NCBI RefSeq assembly: GCF_900188065.1
Contig: NZ_FZNQ01000015.1
Location: 1 to 64,000, forward strand
Reading direction: 5' to 3'
From: Halorubrum vacuolatum
Lineage (GTDB): Archaea; Halobacteriota; Halobacteria; Halobacteriales; Haloferacaceae
Length of the DNA stretch: 64,000 nucleotides
How positions within the stretch are numbered: the first letter of the stretch is position 1; each line of letters begins with the position of its first letter. The translations under genes and the position numbers were made by a program. Below the pieces are notes generated by a model. The model did no database searches. It saw nothing but the letters and a program-made list of their open reading frames with translations, and was not told where the DNA came from. Positions 45,013 through 52,925 of this stretch are shown here, in pieces.

Positions 45013-45930
45013 ATGGTTGAACGACGGACGTTTATCAAGGGAGTCGGTGGTGCCGCCGCTGGAACAGCGATCGCAGGATGTCTGGACGACTCAGGGACGG
45101 CACCAACTGACGATGGTGCTGACGGGAGTGGAGAGGATACCGATGGCGAAGTAACGGAAACACGCTATGGGACGCTTTCGACAAGCGTGACTGACCAGCC
45201 GAACGACATCGGCGATTTCGAATCGCTGGTCGTGACGATTGATGGGGTCTGGATCAAACCAGCTGGCGGTTCGAACGACAACGATACCGACGAAGAGGAG
45301 AACGGAAACGGAGCAGACGCCGCCGCTGATGACTCCGGGAATGCAACCTCGACCGACGACGATGGAAACGAGAACGACGAAGATGGAGACGAGAACGACG
45401 ACGATGGAGACGAGAACGACGACGATGGAAACGAGAACGAGGGCGAGGATGTAGATGAGGGTGAGGGACGGTACTACATCGAATTCGATGAACCACAACA
45501 GGCCGACCTCGTCGAGCTACAGGGGGACAACACACAGCTCATCGACGAGACGGAAGTCGAAGTCGGCGAGTATCAATTCCTACAGCTCGATGTAAGCGAT
45601 ACGGACGGGATCCTCGAAGCGGATGGTGAAGAGGCCGACGTAAACACGCCCGGAAACGCGCCCTTGCAGTTCCAGCAGGCCTTCGAGATCCGGGAAGACG
45701 AGCGAACACGATTCATCGCCGACTTCGCCCCACATCGACAGGGCCACGGTGGGTATCTTATTCGACCCGTTGCGAGCGGAACGCAAGTCCGCTACGGTGA
45801 TGAGGAGTATGAGCCGGAAGACGACGCTGCTGACACGTCAGACGATGGTGACGACGGGGGCGCGGACAACGCCTCCACCGGAAACGGGTCGCAGTCTGAC
45901 GACGATCATCCCGGACAGGGCAACAACTGA
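45013..45930 (+). CDS. DUF4382-like Tat-exported lipoprotein with acidic repeat
   Basis: A 305-residue surface lipoprotein. It begins 'VERRTFIKGVGGAAAGTAIAG' plus the lipobox cysteine, a twin-arginine lipoprotein signal. The domain 'LSTSVTDQPNDIGDFESLVVTIDGVWI' followed by 'DLVELQGDNTQLIDETEVEVGEYQFLQLDV' matches DUF4382-type beta domains. A low-complexity Asp/Glu/Asn/Gly insert, encoded by a 21-base repeat, splits the domain. The C-terminus is also acidic. The GTG at 44995 is an alternative start. Function unknown. Confidence 0.75.
   Translation: MVERRTFIKGVGGAAAGTAIAGCLDDSGTAPTDDGADGSGEDTDGEVTETRYGTLSTSVTDQPNDIGDFESLVVTIDGVWIKPAGGSNDNDTDEEENGNGADAAADDSGNATSTDDDGNENDEDGDENDDDGDENDDDGNENEGEDVDEGEGRYYIEFDEPQQADLVELQGDNTQLIDETEVEVGEYQFLQLDVSDTDGILEADGEEADVNTPGNAPLQFQQAFEIREDERTRFIADFAPHRQGHGGYLIRPVASGTQVRYGDEEYEPEDDAADTSDDGDDGGADNASTGNGSQSDDDHPGQGNN
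45361..45444 (+). repeat. 21-bp tandem repeat, four copies, coding
   Basis: Units at 45361, 45382, 45403 and 45424 share GATGGAGACGAGAACGAC with one or two changes. Each encodes seven residues (Asp-Gly-Asp/Asn-Glu-Asn-Asp-Asp/Glu), so copy-number change would keep the frame of the lipoprotein gene. Confidence 0.95.
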
Positions 45931-45970
45931 CAGAGACGGTCCCGCTGTGCCAACGCGGTACCTCCGACGT

Positions 45971-47014
45971 CTATTCAACGGGACGTGCGCCCGTCCCCGT
46001 AAACTCAAGCTCGTCCAAGCGGATCCGCCCCCCCGAGAGGTCGACCCCGTCATACGGGTCGTCAGCGAGCAACAGCGATCCGTCGAGATCCGCATAATCG
46101 AGAAGCGGCGCGAGCGCCGCACCGGCGGCGATGGAGGCGTTTGATTCGATCATACAGCCCAACATGACCTCCAGACCGTGTGCGCGGGCGGCGGCGATCA
46201 TCCGGCGTGCCTCCAGCAACCCGCCGGTCTTCATCAGTTTGAGGTTGGCGATGTCACACCGGTCGGCGATCGCGGGGATGTCAGCAAGCGTGATACAGGA
46301 TTCGTCCGCCGCGATCGGCAGCCTGGAACGTTCATACGCGAACTTGAGGCCCGCCGGGTCCTCCGCGGGAACGGGCTGTTCGATGAACTCGACGCCGTAG
46401 TCGGCGAGCCACTCGCTGTTTCGAACCGTCTCGCGGGGCGTCCAGGCCTCGTTGGCGTCGATCCGCAGCGTCGCGTCGGGGGCGGCCTCCCGGACCGCCT
46501 CGACGAGTTCGCGGTCACGATCGGTGCCGAGTTTGATCTTCAGGATGGGGTAGCCCACCTCGGCGGCAGCTTCGGCTTTCTCCCTGACGCGTTCGGTCGT
46601 ATCGAGCCCGACCGTATAGGAGGTATCCGGGGCCGTGGTCGGGTCGAGCCCCCACAGTCGATAGAGCGGGACGCCGAGCCGTTTCGCGGCCAAGTCGTGA
46701 ACGGCGATGGAGACCGCACAGCGCGCCCCGGGGTTGTCGTTCACCACGCTCGCCATCCGGGATTCGACCTCGTGGATCGCGTGGGGGTCGCCGACCTCCT
46801 CGACGACCTCCAGCAGCGACGGGAGCACCGCCTCGACCGTGTCGGCGGTTTCGCCGTAATGAGCGGCGGGGCCCGCACCACCGACGCCCGTCATGCCGGC
46901 CTCGTCGGTCACGCGGACGATCACGTTCTCGGCGGTCGTCTGAGTACCCCTCGCGATGGTAAACGGTTCCGCGAGGTCGAGCGTGACGCGCTCGAACGTC
47001 GCATCGAGGCTCAT
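45971..47014 (-). CDS. Dipeptide epimerase / N-acyl amino acid racemase-like (enolase superfamily; DgcA-like)
   Basis: A 347-residue member of the mandelate-racemase/muconate-lactonising branch of enolases. The catalytic lysines sit in 'ILKIKLG' and 'NLKLMKTGG', and the metal ligands in 'RIDANEAW', 'FIEQPVP' and 'IAADESC'. This resembles L-Ala-D/L-Glu epimerases, and in some bacteria the N-acetyl-D-glutamate racemase DgcA paired with a DUF1611 protein. It overlaps the DUF1611 gene by four bases, which favours the DgcA reading. Confidence 0.87.
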   Translation of the reverse strand: MSLDATFERVTLDLAEPFTIARGTQTTAENVIVRVTDEAGMTGVGGAGPAAHYGETADTVEAVLPSLLEVVEEVGDPHAIHEVESRMASVVNDNPGARCAVSIAVHDLAAKRLGVPLYRLWGLDPTTAPDTSYTVGLDTTERVREKAEAAAEVGYPILKIKLGTDRDRELVEAVREAAPDATLRIDANEAWTPRETVRNSEWLADYGVEFIEQPVPAEDPAGLKFAYERSRLPIAADESCITLADIPAIADRCDIANLKLMKTGGLLEARRMIAAARAHGLEVMLGCMIESNASIAAGAALAPLLDYADLDGSLLLADDPYDGVDLSGGRIRLDELEFTGTGARPVE

Positions 47015-48090
47015 CGCGTCGTTCCCCCAGCACCGAGCTCGCCGCCCAGTCCGTCCACGATCGCCTCGACGATCGCGTCGGCACCGTCGCGCACGGGGTC
47101 GGCCGCGGGGGCGCCGATGGTCTCGGCGTACTCCTCGATCGCCGCCACGGCATCCTCGTCGTCCGCGACGTTCCGTGTGTTCAACGCGCCCGCAACGACG
47201 GACGTCTCGTGGATCGGCGCAGCGAGGGTCTCATAGAGGCGGATGTACTCCGAAAGCGGCGGGAGATCGAACGACTCGTAGCCGTGGACGACCTCCCTCC
47301 CGGTCTCATGACAGAGCACGAGCCCGTCGGCCATCGCGCCGTGAAGGATGCCGCAGGTGACCGCCGAGTAGGCGGGGTGGACGATGCTTCCCTGCCCCTC
47401 GACGACGAGCAGGTCGTGGTCGTCGCCGACCTCGAGGATCATCTCCTCGACGGCCCCGGCGGTGAAATCCGAGATCACCCGGTCGATCGGGTTCCCCCAT
47501 CCCTCGATCATGATCCCCGTCTGTCCCGTGGGAATGAACGCGGCGTCGATGCCGTGCGCCCGCGCGGCCTCGACGATCTCGTACGACGCGGTCATCTTGC
47601 CGACCGAGCAGTCGGTCCCGACGGTCAACACCACGTCGGCGTCGACGTCGGCCGACGCGCCGCCGGCGACGGTGAGATCCGCATGTGGCTCGCGGACGTC
47701 CCAGAGCTCCACGTCGTGTTCGGCGGCGAGCGTCGCGAACTCCTCGTCCTCGCTTAAAAAGTAGTGCAGTCCGCTCACGATGTCACAGCCCGCTTCGATC
47801 GCGTCGATGACGTCGCCACGCCATGAGTCCTCGAAGCCGCCGCCGATCGGCGCGATGCCGATATATAAGGCGGTGATGTCGCCATCGGCGGCCTCGTACG
47901 CCTCTTCGAACGAGGAGACGATCGGCGCGTCCTGGACGTCACCCACGTGATCGTTGACGCGCTCGCCGGCGCGGTCACGGTCGAGAACCGCTTTGACCTC
48001 CTGATCACCGTATCGCATGACGCCGAGGGCGGTCTTCGCACGGCCGGGGAACTTCTCATGTGCCAGAATGACGATCCGCTCGTGTTCCAT
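47011..48090 (-). CDS. DUF1611 protein (DgcN-like D-amino acid N-acetyltransferase)
   Basis: A 359-residue protein. It begins 'IVILAHEKFPGRAKTALGVMRYG', has 'IAPIGGGFEDSWRGDVIDAIEAGCDIVSGLHYFL', then the P-loop-like 'VGTDCSVGKMTASYEI' and 'IPTGQTGIMIEGWG', the DUF1611 pattern. Bacterial DgcN, a DUF1611 protein, acetylates D-glutamate before DgcA racemises it. The tandem overlap with an epimerase gene is the same pairing. Activity on D-glutamate here is inference. Confidence 0.85.
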   Translation of the reverse strand: MEHERIVILAHEKFPGRAKTALGVMRYGDQEVKAVLDRDRAGERVNDHVGDVQDAPIVSSFEEAYEAADGDITALYIGIAPIGGGFEDSWRGDVIDAIEAGCDIVSGLHYFLSEDEEFATLAAEHDVELWDVREPHADLTVAGGASADVDADVVLTVGTDCSVGKMTASYEIVEAARAHGIDAAFIPTGQTGIMIEGWGNPIDRVISDFTAGAVEEMILEVGDDHDLLVVEGQGSIVHPAYSAVTCGILHGAMADGLVLCHETGREVVHGYESFDLPPLSEYIRLYETLAAPIHETSVVAGALNTRNVADDEDAVAAIEEYAETIGAPAADPVRDGADAIVEAIVDGLGGELGAGGTTR

Positions 48091-48218
48091 GGGCGGTGGG
48101 TCACCCCGGCGTATCTTAAAAGGGACGGGGTCGGTGTGGGCTGCCGGATCCTCGTCGCCTTCGAGCGGACAGCCGTCTCGAGGGTCCGTCGCTCAGAGGA
48201 ACAGGAACGTATCGACCT

Positions 48219-48530
48219 TCAGACGTCGACAAACGCCTCAGCGCCCTCGTATGGCCAGTAGCCGGCCGATCGCATGGCCCGACCGAGCTCCTGATGGAAC
48301 GCGATGAAGTCCTCGAACTCCTCCTTTTCGACGTGTTCGAAGATGTCCTCGACGGAGACGACGGTCTCGTGATCGATCCGGATCGGGTGGTCACCGTAGT
48401 CCGCGACGTAGTCGGCCGCCGCAAGCGGGAAGTCCTCCCCCTCATCGAGCTTCTTCGCCAAGATAGCGTGGCCGTACTTGCGGCCGCCCTCGCTCCCCTG
48501 CTCACCGTCGGGGTCGTGTGGCCAATCCAT
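48219..48530 (-). CDS. Small conserved haloarchaeal protein (DUF5785-like)
   Basis: A 103-residue acidic soluble protein starting 'MDWPHDPDGEQGSEGGRKYGHAILAKKLDEGEDFPL' and containing 'DHPIRIDHETVVSVEDIFEHVEKEEFEDFIAFH', a pattern I associate with DUF5785 of Halobacteria. The open frame extends to 48635, but the extra residues do not fit the family, so 48530 is used. Function unknown. Confidence 0.75.
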   Translation of the reverse strand: MDWPHDPDGEQGSEGGRKYGHAILAKKLDEGEDFPLAAADYVADYGDHPIRIDHETVVSVEDIFEHVEKEEFEDFIAFHQELGRAMRSAGYWPYEGAEAFVDV

Positions 48531-48672
48531 ACGCTCGGGTACGAAAGTCGGGGGGATAGTCGTTACGTTCCGGGAACGTGGACGAACCGACACGTTACCG
48601 TCGGATCGGTCTGCCTCGGGATGGATCCGGATCATTCAAAGCGTGACGGGCCCGGATCCGCCGACCCGGAAC

Positions 48673-48813
48673 TCACGCGACCCCGGATCCACACGCGGGA
48701 CAGATGGGTCGTGCGTCGGCAGCGGCGTCGTCCTCGACGGGCGCGACGCTGAGCTCACAGTCCGAACACCAGCGCCGCTTTGTGTCCGTCTCGCCGGGGG
48801 TGTCATAGGTCAT
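48673..48813 (-). CDS. 46-residue zinc-ribbon protein
   Basis: The minus-strand frame ATG (48813) to TGA (48673) encodes a 46-residue protein with 'RRWCSDCEL' and 'PICPACGSG', two CxxC knuckles about 20 residues apart, joined by an acidic loop. This is a complete minimal zinc ribbon, common as tiny haloarchaeal proteins. It lies divergent from the VOC gene (127-base gap). Function unknown; it may bind nucleic acid or protein. Confidence 0.7.
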   Translation of the reverse strand: MTYDTPGETDTKRRWCSDCELSVAPVEDDAAADARPICPACGSGVA

Positions 48814-48940
48814 TGGTTTGTCCTCGATGGTCGGCCCGTGGGTTGATTTGGAGGTCGCGTTCGAATCGGCGTTGCAACCGCTTAAAAACGATCCACGCTA
48901 TCGCGTCCTTTAATAGGCGAGACGAACCATCACGATCCGT

Positions 48941-49732
48941 ATGGACGGAACACTCGATCACACGATGATCCGCGTCGCCGACCTGGAGGAGTCGCTGGAC
49001 TGGTACGGCACGCACCTCGACTACGAGGAGAAGGATCGCTACGAGGGCGACGGGTTCACCATCGTCTACATGGGCCCCGAGGAGATGCACGAGGAGGGGG
49101 CGCTGCTCGAACTGACCCATAACGAGGGCGGCGACGACCTCGAGATGGGTGACGCGTGGGGACACATCGCCGTTCGCGTCCCCGAGGACGAACTGCAGGA
49201 GTCGTATGACGAACTGATGGAGGGCGGGGTGGACGACTATCGCGATCCCGAATCCTGTGGCAACCGCTACGCGTTCGTGAAGGATCCGGACGGCCACGAG
49301 ATCGAGATCGTCAAACGCGACTACGGCGAGAAGTGGAGCATCGACCACACGATGATCCGCGTCGAGGACGCCGACGAGGCGCTCGGCTTCTGGAACCGGA
49401 AGTTCGAGTACGAAGAGACCGGCCGCTGGGAGTCGGACACGTTCGCGAACTACTTCGTGAAGCCGCGAGGAGCCTCGAAGGAGGCCATGGCCGTCGAGTT
49501 GACCTACAACTACGACGGGCGCACCTACGACCTCGGCGACGCGTGGGGCCACCTCTGTGTCCGCGTCGATGACCTCCACGAGGATTGGGACCAGCTCATG
49601 GAACGCGAGGCTGAGGACTACCGCGACCCCGAGAGCTGTGACGACCTCTACGCGTTCACGAAGGACCCCGACGGTCACGAGATCGAACTGATCGAGCGCG
49701 ACCCGGACGCCGAATCACTGTTCCCGTTCTAG
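48941..49732 (+). CDS. VOC-superfamily protein, tandem glyoxalase I-like domains
   Basis: A 263-residue protein made of two VOC units: 'LDHTMIRVADLEESLDWYGTHLDYEE' (from residue 5) and 'IDHTMIRVEDADEALGFWNRKFEYEE' (from residue 130). Each ends with 'YAFVKDPDGHEIEI' or 'YAFTKDPDGHEIEL'. Metal-ligand His and Glu positions (first His, final Glu) are kept in both halves. This resembles lactoylglutathione lyases or dioxygenases, but haloarchaea lack glutathione, so the substrate must differ. Confidence 0.85.
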   Translation: MDGTLDHTMIRVADLEESLDWYGTHLDYEEKDRYEGDGFTIVYMGPEEMHEEGALLELTHNEGGDDLEMGDAWGHIAVRVPEDELQESYDELMEGGVDDYRDPESCGNRYAFVKDPDGHEIEIVKRDYGEKWSIDHTMIRVEDADEALGFWNRKFEYEETGRWESDTFANYFVKPRGASKEAMAVELTYNYDGRTYDLGDAWGHLCVRVDDLHEDWDQLMEREAEDYRDPESCDDLYAFTKDPDGHEIELIERDPDAESLFPF

Positions 49733-49849
49733 ATCGTCCGCGCGATCGATCGGTGCTACCGCCGTCTCGTTTTTGCGTCGCGTGTGTGATCCCCAGTGCT
49801 ATTCGGGGCCAATCGGTGGACATACCACACCGCTGATCATGTATCGGGT

Positions 49850-50773
49850 ATGACGAACCCACCGTATGTCATCGGCCATCAGCAGCCGGATACGGACACC
49901 ATCTGCTCGGCGGTCGCGTACGCACGATTGAAACAGGCACAGGGAGCTGACGCGATCGCCGCACGGGCGGGCGACCCGAATCCCGAAACCCAGTTCGTCC
50001 TGGACCGCTGGAACGTAGAGCCGCCGGTGTATTTGGACGATGCATCCGGGGAACGGCTGATCCTCGTGGATCACAACGAGCACGGCCAAGCCGTAGACGG
50101 GAGCCGGGAGGCCGAGGTCATCGAAGTCATCGATCACCACCGCATCGGGGATATCCGAACGGGCGAGCCGATCCTCTTTATCAATCGACCGGTCGGCTCG
50201 ACGGCGACCGTCATCACCGACCTCTATGACGACGCGGATGTCGAGATCCCACGCGACGTCGCCGGGTTACTGCTCAGCGGGCTGTTGAGCGACACGCTCG
50301 TCTTGCGGTCGCCCACGACGACCGAAACGGATCGGGTCGTAGCCGAACGGCTTGCCGAGTTGGCCAGGGTCGACTACGAGGAGTACGGCAAAGCATTGCT
50401 CGAACGGAAAGGTGCACTCGGTGAACGCGAACCGTCCGAGATCGTCCTCGGCGACTTCAAGGAATTCGAGTTCGGGTCGGCACACGTCGGTATCGGGCAG
50501 GTAGAGACGGTCACGCCGGAAACCGTACTGGACCAACAAACGGAGATCATCGAGGCGATGGAGGCGATCCGCACCGAACGCGGCTATACGGACCTCCTGT
50601 TGCTCGTCACGGACATTCTGGAGGAGGGCTCAACCCTGCTCATCCGTGGTGAACACAGCGACAGTATTGCCGAGGCGCTTTCGACGAGGGTGACCGATCA
50701 CGTCGGCCCGCTCCCGGGTGTTGTCTCCCGAAAAAAGCAGGTGGTTCCGAACCTTTCGTCGGCGTTTGACTGA
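49850..50773 (+). CDS. Manganese-dependent inorganic pyrophosphatase (family II, DHH)
   Basis: It hydrolyses pyrophosphate to phosphate. The 307 residues have the family II motifs 'VIGHQQPDTDTICSAVAYA' (HxxPDxD), 'LILVDHNEHGQ', 'EVIDHHRIGDI' (DHH), 'RPVGSTATVI', 'GLLSDTLVLRSPTTTETD' and the C-terminal 'SRKKQVVPNL' substrate-binding arginine/lysine pair. The frame is open further upstream; the ATG at 49850 directly precedes the first strand. Confidence 0.94.
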   Translation: MTNPPYVIGHQQPDTDTICSAVAYARLKQAQGADAIAARAGDPNPETQFVLDRWNVEPPVYLDDASGERLILVDHNEHGQAVDGSREAEVIEVIDHHRIGDIRTGEPILFINRPVGSTATVITDLYDDADVEIPRDVAGLLLSGLLSDTLVLRSPTTTETDRVVAERLAELARVDYEEYGKALLERKGALGEREPSEIVLGDFKEFEFGSAHVGIGQVETVTPETVLDQQTEIIEAMEAIRTERGYTDLLLLVTDILEEGSTLLIRGEHSDSIAEALSTRVTDHVGPLPGVVSRKKQVVPNLSSAFD

Positions 50774-50901
50774 TCGGGGACGAGGGAATCGCCCCTCCGA
50801 TGCGTAAAAGAGGGGGATACACGCAGACGATCTGCGGCCGTACGCGACGATCAACCGGTCGATCTTGATTGCTGACAAAACTAAAGTGATAATTTATGAT
50901 A

Positions 50902-50909
50902 CTTATATG
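50902..50909 (+). promoter_or_regulatory. TATA box of the amidohydrolase-DUF59 operon
   Basis: CTTATATG lies 26-33 bases before the ATG at 50935, in an AT-rich stretch. It predicts a leaderless transcript covering both overlapping genes. Confidence 0.6.
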
Positions 50910-50934
50910 CGGGTGTAATCCATAATCATCTTTG

Positions 50935-51993
50935 ATGTACCAGCATCAGGGAGAGGACGTGTTCGTCATCGACGGACACATCCACATGTGGGACGCGTCG
51001 GAGGAGAACATCAAACACCGCGGCGGTGAACAGTTCATCCAGTGTTTTTACGACTATCACACCGCGTTCACCCCCGAGGAGCGACAGCGGGGGATGGACG
51101 ACTATCGGAAGTTCACGCCCGAAGACGTCAAACGTGACCTGTTTACGAACTACGTCGACATGGGCGTCTACCAGCCCACCCATCTCCACGAGTTCTATAC
51201 TGAGGGCTTCAACACCGTCGACGACCTCGGCGAAACGCTTTATCAGGAATACCCGGACCGATTCGTGTTGAACGGTCGCTGGGACCCACGTGACGGCGAA
51301 GCCGGATTGAAGGAGTTGGAGCGACAAAAGGAGGAGTACGATATCAAGGGTGCGAAGGTGTACACCGCCGAGTGGAAGGGCGACTCGAAGGGCTGGCGGC
51401 TCGACAGCGACGAGGCGTTCGAGTTCCTCCAGAAGTGTGCGGATCTCGGCGTGAAGAACATCCACCCACACAAGGGCCCGACGATCCGCCCGCTGAACAA
51501 GGACGCCTTCGACGTCGCCGACGTCGACCTCGCGGCCTCCTCGTTCCCCGAGTTGAACTTCATCGTCGAGCACGTCGGGCTGCCACGGCTCGATGACTTC
51601 TGTTGGATCGCGACCCAGGAGCCGAACGTCTACGGCGGCATCGCCGTCGCCGCGCCGATGGCGCTCTCGCGTCCGAAGAAGTTCTCTGAAATCATGTGCG
51701 AGCTGCTCTACTGGCTCGGCGAGGACCAGCTCACCTTCGGCTCCGATTACGGTATCTGGGACCCAGATTGGGTGATCGAAGCCGTGATGGAGACGGAGCT
51801 GTCGGCCGACCAGCACGCGGAGTACGGCGTCGAGTTCGGCCTCGAAGCCAAAAAGAAGCTGATGGGCGAGAACATCGCCGAACTCTACGACATCGACATC
51901 GAGGAACGGAAAAAGGCGTTCCGGACCGACGCGATCAGCGAGGAGTTCGGACTGGGCGACAGCTACGACACGGCCGCGCCCGCCGACGACTGA
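50935..51993 (+). CDS. Amidohydrolase family 2 protein
   Basis: A 352-residue metal-dependent TIM barrel. The first metal motif is 'FVIDGHIHMWD', then the barrel histidines in 'KNIHPHKGPTIRPL' and 'NFIVEHVGLPRL', and the final aspartate in 'LTFGSDYGIWDPDW'. It resembles ACMSD-type hydrolases/decarboxylases. The stop overlaps the start of a DUF59 gene. The same pairing occurs in bacterial propane and acetone monooxygenase clusters, where such proteins are accessory. No monooxygenase lies in this window. Confidence 0.88.
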   Translation: MYQHQGEDVFVIDGHIHMWDASEENIKHRGGEQFIQCFYDYHTAFTPEERQRGMDDYRKFTPEDVKRDLFTNYVDMGVYQPTHLHEFYTEGFNTVDDLGETLYQEYPDRFVLNGRWDPRDGEAGLKELERQKEEYDIKGAKVYTAEWKGDSKGWRLDSDEAFEFLQKCADLGVKNIHPHKGPTIRPLNKDAFDVADVDLAASSFPELNFIVEHVGLPRLDDFCWIATQEPNVYGGIAVAAPMALSRPKKFSEIMCELLYWLGEDQLTFGSDYGIWDPDWVIEAVMETELSADQHAEYGVEFGLEAKKKLMGENIAELYDIDIEERKKAFRTDAISEEFGLGDSYDTAAPADD

Positions 51994-52811
51994 TGAGCCA
52001 CACAGCCACCCCGAATCGTCCGGGGTCCGCAGGGCTCCACGAACGGATCCGTGCCCGGCTGGATCGGGTGACCGACCCCGAGTTGGACGAGTCGATCCTC
52101 GAACTCGGCTACGTCGACGCGATCGAGATCAACGAACGGACGGCGACGCTTCGATTCACGCTGCCGACCGCCTGGTGCTCGCCCGCGTTCGCCTGGATGA
52201 TGGCCGTCGACGCGCGCGACGAACTCGAATCGCTCCCGGAGATCGATCAGGCCACCATCGAACTCAGGGATCACATGCACGAGCAGGAGATCAACGAGGG
52301 TGTCAACGACCGACTCCCCTTCGCGGACGCGTTTCCGGACGCCGACGGCGAGGTACGCTCGGTTCGTGCGACGCTCGATGACAAAGCCCGCCTCTCCCGA
52401 CAGTACGTGGCCGTCGAGCGACTGCTTGCGGCCGGCCTCTCCGCCGAGCAGATCACGGCGCTCACACCGGCGGATCTCCGGTTCGATAGGGACGTCGATC
52501 CACGGATGGAGGGCGCGCGGGCGGCCATCGCGGTCGGCGACGGCGCGTTCTCCGTCTCGGTGCCGGCCCGACCGCTCCACCGATATCTCCGAAAGGCACG
52601 CGATGTCGGGTATGCGATCGAGGACGACGACCCGCTCTTTCTCACGCCGGAGGGCGAGCCGATAGCGACCGAGGAATTCGAACTCGTCCATCGTCGCGGT
52701 CGACTCGCGCGGACGAACGTGACGGGGCAAGGCGGCGTCTGTGAGGCGCTCAACGAGCAGCGACGCGAGAAGCTCGACCGCGACGGGCCCGTCATCCTCG
52801 AAGCGAATTGA
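51993..52811 (+). CDS. DUF59/MIP18-like iron-sulfur assembly protein with C-terminal extension
   Basis: A 272-residue protein. The N-terminal 110 residues are a DUF59 domain: 'LDRVTDPELDESILELGYVDAIEIN' and the conserved cysteine in 'LPTAWCSPAF'. DUF59 proteins help insert Fe-S or di-iron cofactors. The remaining 160 residues ('LSRQYVAVERLLAAGLSAEQITAL' and on) are of unknown fold. Its first base is the last base of the amidohydrolase stop, so the two are coupled and likely act on the same client enzyme. Confidence 0.83.
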   Translation: MSHTATPNRPGSAGLHERIRARLDRVTDPELDESILELGYVDAIEINERTATLRFTLPTAWCSPAFAWMMAVDARDELESLPEIDQATIELRDHMHEQEINEGVNDRLPFADAFPDADGEVRSVRATLDDKARLSRQYVAVERLLAAGLSAEQITALTPADLRFDRDVDPRMEGARAAIAVGDGAFSVSVPARPLHRYLRKARDVGYAIEDDDPLFLTPEGEPIATEEFELVHRRGRLARTNVTGQGGVCEALNEQRREKLDRDGPVILEAN

Positions 52812-52925
52812 AGACGACGACCGCCGCGGATCGACTTATATACCTGACGGCGGCCGTCCGCAACCAATTTATATACCCTCACGAAGGACGGTACCCATTT
52901 CTTTCTCCATCGCCGAGAAGGGCCG

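Noticed and set aside
49333-49572. Arginine-rich frame inside the VOC gene
   Set aside because: It is a shifted reading of the VOC coding sequence without its own start signals.
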